From Salvia splendens (taxonomy: Eukaryota; Streptophyta; Magnoliopsida; Lamiales; Lamiaceae): 64,000 nucleotides of DNA. This document shows, piece after piece, positions 61,070-64,000 of this stretch; position 1 is the stretch's first letter, and the number at the start of each line of letters is the position of its first letter. The DNA lies in NCBI RefSeq assembly GCF_004379255.2, contig NC_056034.1:32243262-32307261 (forward strand), read 5' to 3'. Under the pieces are notes generated by a model that saw nothing but the letters and a program-made list of their open reading frames with translations, was not told where the DNA came from and did no database searches. The translations under genes and the position numbers were made by a program.

Positions 61070-62499
61070 TGGATATACAAACGTAAACGTGGACCTAATG
61101 GACGAGTTAAAGTCTTTAAGGCAAGACTAGTAGCCAAGGGGTATACCTAAAGGGAAGGTATCGATTACGATGAGACCTTCTCCCCGGTGGCCATGCTCAA
61201 ATTGATCCGGATACTGTTGTCTATTGCAGCTTACATGGATTGGGATTTATGACAGATGGACGTTAAGACTGCGTTTTTGAACGGGAGTCTTAAGGAGACC
61301 ATCTATATGGAACAACCCAAAGGATATGCCATAAATGACAAGGAACACATGGTTTGGAAGCTTAAGAAGACCATTTATGGCCTCAAGTAAGCATATAGAT
61401 CATGGAACTAGTGTTTCGATCAAATTGTTCATAAGTTTGGATTTGAGAAATGCCCAAATGAAAGCTGCGTTTATAAGAAGGTTGAAAAGAGGAATGTTGT
61501 GTTCTTAGTTTTATATGTGGATGACATTCTTCTAACTGGAAACAATAAAAAGATGTTGTCATTAGTACGAACTTGGTTGTCGAACCAGTTCGAGATGAAG
61601 GACATGGGAGACGCGGAACACATCCTCGGGATCAATGTTCTTAGGAATCGTGAAAAGAGGATGTTGTGCTTATCTCAAGAACCCTACATCAATACTGTAC
61701 TTAGTCGCTTTAGCATGCAAGATGCCAAGAAAGGTTTCTTACCTTTTAGACATGACATCCATCTATCTCAAGAGATGTGACCCAAAACGCCATCTGAGAT
61801 AGAAGAGATGAGAAGGATTCCATGTGCTTCGGCAGTTGAAAATCTCATGTATGCTATGCTTTGTACAAGGCATGATATTTGCTTTGCTGTTGGCATGGTG
61901 GCAAGATATCAGTCGAATCCGGGCAAGGACATTGGACTGCCGTAAAGAACATACTCAAGTACCTTAAACGGACTAAGGACTATGCTCTAGTTTACAATGC
62001 AGCCGAGCTCTGTCCTTTGGGATATACTGACTCAGATTTCCAATCTGATCAAGACTCGAGAAAATCTACTTCTGGATATGTGTTCACCTTAGGAGGCGGA
62101 GCTGTAATTTGGAAGAGTGTGAAGCAGAAATGCATCGCGGACTCGACCATGGAAGCCGAGTATGTGGCCGTTTCAGAGGCTGTATGGTTCAAGAACTTCC
62201 TTATGGATTTAGGTGTGGTTACGAATCTGCCCAAGAGCATCACCATCTATTGTGACAATTCTGGTGTTGTGGCAAACTCGAAAGAACCAAGAGCTCACAA
62301 AGCAAGCAAACACATAGAGAGGAAGTATCATATCATTAGAGATATAGTGCAGAGAGGTGACATACTAGTGGTCAAGATTGCGTCAGAGAACAACCTGGCA
62401 GATCCTTTTACAAAGGCATTGGCGGTGAAACCGTTCGAACGCCATGTCGAAGGGATGGGAGTTCGACTCATTCAAGACCTCAACTCGCTTTCAGTATAA
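61070..62499 (+). pseudogene. Copia-2 RT-RNase H, 3' half after the Athila insertion
   Basis: Resumes at the TGGAT duplication with KWIYKRKRGPNGRVKV-type RT sequence and runs through MDVKTAFLNGSLKETIYMEQ and a YVDD box (FLVLYVDDILLTGN, near 61515). RNase H follows: GYTDSDFQSDQDSRKSTSGY, DSTMEAEYVAVSEA, and a segment ending KHIERKYHIIRD. Stops fall near 61147, 61249, 61387 and 61408, a TGA near 61778, and a frameshift near 61870-61890. The last frame ends with TAA at 62497-62499, about 70 bp before the 3' LTR. Confidence 0.88.
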
Positions 62500-62569
62500 G
62501 TGAGAGAACTAGACGTGTTGCACATATACTTTGTATACTCGAAAGCTGTTTTGAGTATAAGTGGGAGAT

Positions 62570-64000
62570 TGTTAGAGTTTGTATACTAGAAATCACCTTT
62601 CGAGTGATTGAATACTGTAAAACTCTATATGATATTTTCCAAAGGAATAAAATAGATTATTTTATAATAATGTTGTTATGTTTTACATTTAATGGATGTT
62701 TATTGCATATTTAAATGTATAAGCAACGTAACCAAGTCTAAGTCTTTGTTTTAGTAGACCGGTTGTGGGCATCGTCCACTTTAAGGTAACACGGTCAGTT
62801 CTAAACAAAGAAAAAGAAGAATTTCACAACCTAGATAGGCCTAGACTACCTATCGTGAAAGGTTGCAATGTCAGTCCGCATATTTCTAAGCTTTACTGAA
62901 ATAAGATGACATTGGTGTGGTATAAAACTGAATTGGATCTAACGGCAAGACGAGTCTTTATGCTATCTACTGAAAGATGAGGTCTTGATAATTAATTTCT
63001 TAATCAATGTACGTTAGCATTGAGCATACGGTATTGATTATGCACTACTTTGACTTACCAAAAGGTGCGGGTTTTTCGCAACCCAAGAATCCTGGTATAT
63101 TGGGTAGTGGTGATTAATATCTAGCGGTGCTAGGATTGCTATTATATTGAATCGTGCGCGAGGTGAGTCTCGTTTGATAACGTCCATAAGAGGGGCTCGA
63201 AACAAGATTTTATTATTCGGAACCTAGCTAGTTGGAGTTTGATTACTCTATGAATAATGAATAAGCATTTCTTGCTAAGTCCACTCTTGGAGTTAATAAT
63301 ATGTTAATTAATGAAGTCCATAGCATGCATTAATTAATTAATTAATTAATGTTTCTATCTCACGGGAAATAAATGACAAACAAATGGAAACCCGGAATAC
63401 TTGTAATTTCGGATTTGGATGGGCAGTGCAATATTACTTCTGTAGTGGCTGCTCGTAATATTCCAATGTAAGCTTATATTAAATTGTGGGTTTAATTTAA
63501 TTAGTAAAAAACTAATTGGGGGAGGCCATATCCAAATTTTTCCATAGATCCCTGACTGGGCCCAATATGTGGCTTATTATAAATAGGAGAATAAAGGAGA
63601 CAGAAAATAGACACTTGTATTTTCATCAAAAATTTTGTCCCCCTCTCTTTCTCTAAGAGGGACGATTTTCAGCTCCCTCCGTGAGCAGTGTCCGTATTCT
63701 TTATTCAAGTCCTAGTATTCTGGTGAGATCAGTCCACACTGATATCAGATTACAGTCCGGGAACCAGTCAGAAGATCTGTGGTTTAGTACTCAAGATCTT
63801 CACGTGGAGAAGACACGAGCCATCTTCGATTCTTTGGAGAATCAACGAGGTAAATTGGCTAACTCTGCAGTAAGCATGTTTTAGGTGTTAATTGCGCTAA
63901 AGCATGTTTAAATTCAAGTTATGAGCATGATACATGTGAGAATTACGCGAATAGAATTAATCTAAATAATGTGCTAAATGGATCAGAATTTATGTGATCC
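62570..64000 (+). repeat. Copia-2 3' LTR, cut by the window end
   Basis: Preceded by the polypurine tract AAGTGGGAGA (62559-62568) and starting TGTTAGAGTTTG. It matches 29093-30525; position 64000 corresponds to about 30525 of the 5' LTR. A TATA box (TATAAATA) is at about 63579-63586. Confidence 0.9.

Larger units (their letters stand above)
29093..64000 (+). mobile_element. Copia-2: degenerate Ty1/copia element hosting two nested Athila elements
   Basis: 5' LTR 29093-30560, primer site 30563, gag, protease, integrase and the start of RT up to 33968, then RT-RNase H resuming at 61070 and a 3' LTR from 62570 that runs off the window. By alignment to the 5' LTR, about 35 bp of the 3' LTR lie beyond position 64000. 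Without the insert, the element would be about 7.9 kb. Over the first 400 bp the LTRs differ at about 13 sites (roughly 3%). Several stops and a frameshift make it non-autonomous. The target duplication cannot be checked because the right end is outside. Confidence 0.92.

Overview
This window is plant nuclear DNA, almost certainly from a eudicot; I cannot resolve the order. It carries GT-AG spliced genes with plant-specific architecture, AT-rich introns, many small inverted-repeat elements with CTCCCTCCGTCCC-type ends, and LTR retrotransposons of the Ty1/copia and Ty3/gypsy (Athila) groups. I see no rRNA or tRNA gene, CRISPR array or prokaryotic feature.

Layout. (1) 406-11145, + strand: the 3' part (eight exons) of a plant O-fucosyltransferase-family gene. 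Its fourth visible intron holds a nearly intact copia element (3065-7601, 'Copia-1') in the same orientation, whose polyprotein frame is broken by one in-frame amber codon. (2) 11146-13099: a convergent intergenic stretch with one MITE. (3) 13100-23126, - strand: a 14-exon gene for a 2142-residue Agenet-domain protein of the Arabidopsis G2484-1 (At4g17330) type. All splice phases agree and the CDS length is a multiple of three. (4) 24.7-29.1 kb: gene-poor DNA with fold-back MITEs, a duplicated 100-bp block and a broken PIF/Harbinger transposase fragment.

(5) 29093 to the window end: one large nest of retrotransposons. A copia element ('Copia-2', 5' LTR 29093-30560, 3' LTR from 62570, cut off by the window end) is split in its reverse transcriptase by an Athila-type gypsy element ('Athila-A', 33969-61069, target duplication TGGAT). 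Athila-A is in turn split in its gag by a second member of the same family ('Athila-B', 36339-49077, target duplication AGGAA). All three read on the + strand and all are degenerate. Athila-A keeps a long env-like/ATHILA ORF1 region; Athila-B has lost the conserved part of it by a 1.4-kb deletion.

The most notable signals are in the Athila pair. Three spaced hairpins in the long 3' non-coding region show compensatory base changes within and between copies. The LTRs are mosaic: the first 170 bp of both 3' LTRs agree with each other but not with their own 5' LTRs. The inner, necessarily younger, element has LTRs at least as diverged as the outer one. Many nonsense codons are CAG-to-TAG or TGG-to-TAG/TGA transitions, as expected for silenced, cytosine-methylated elements.
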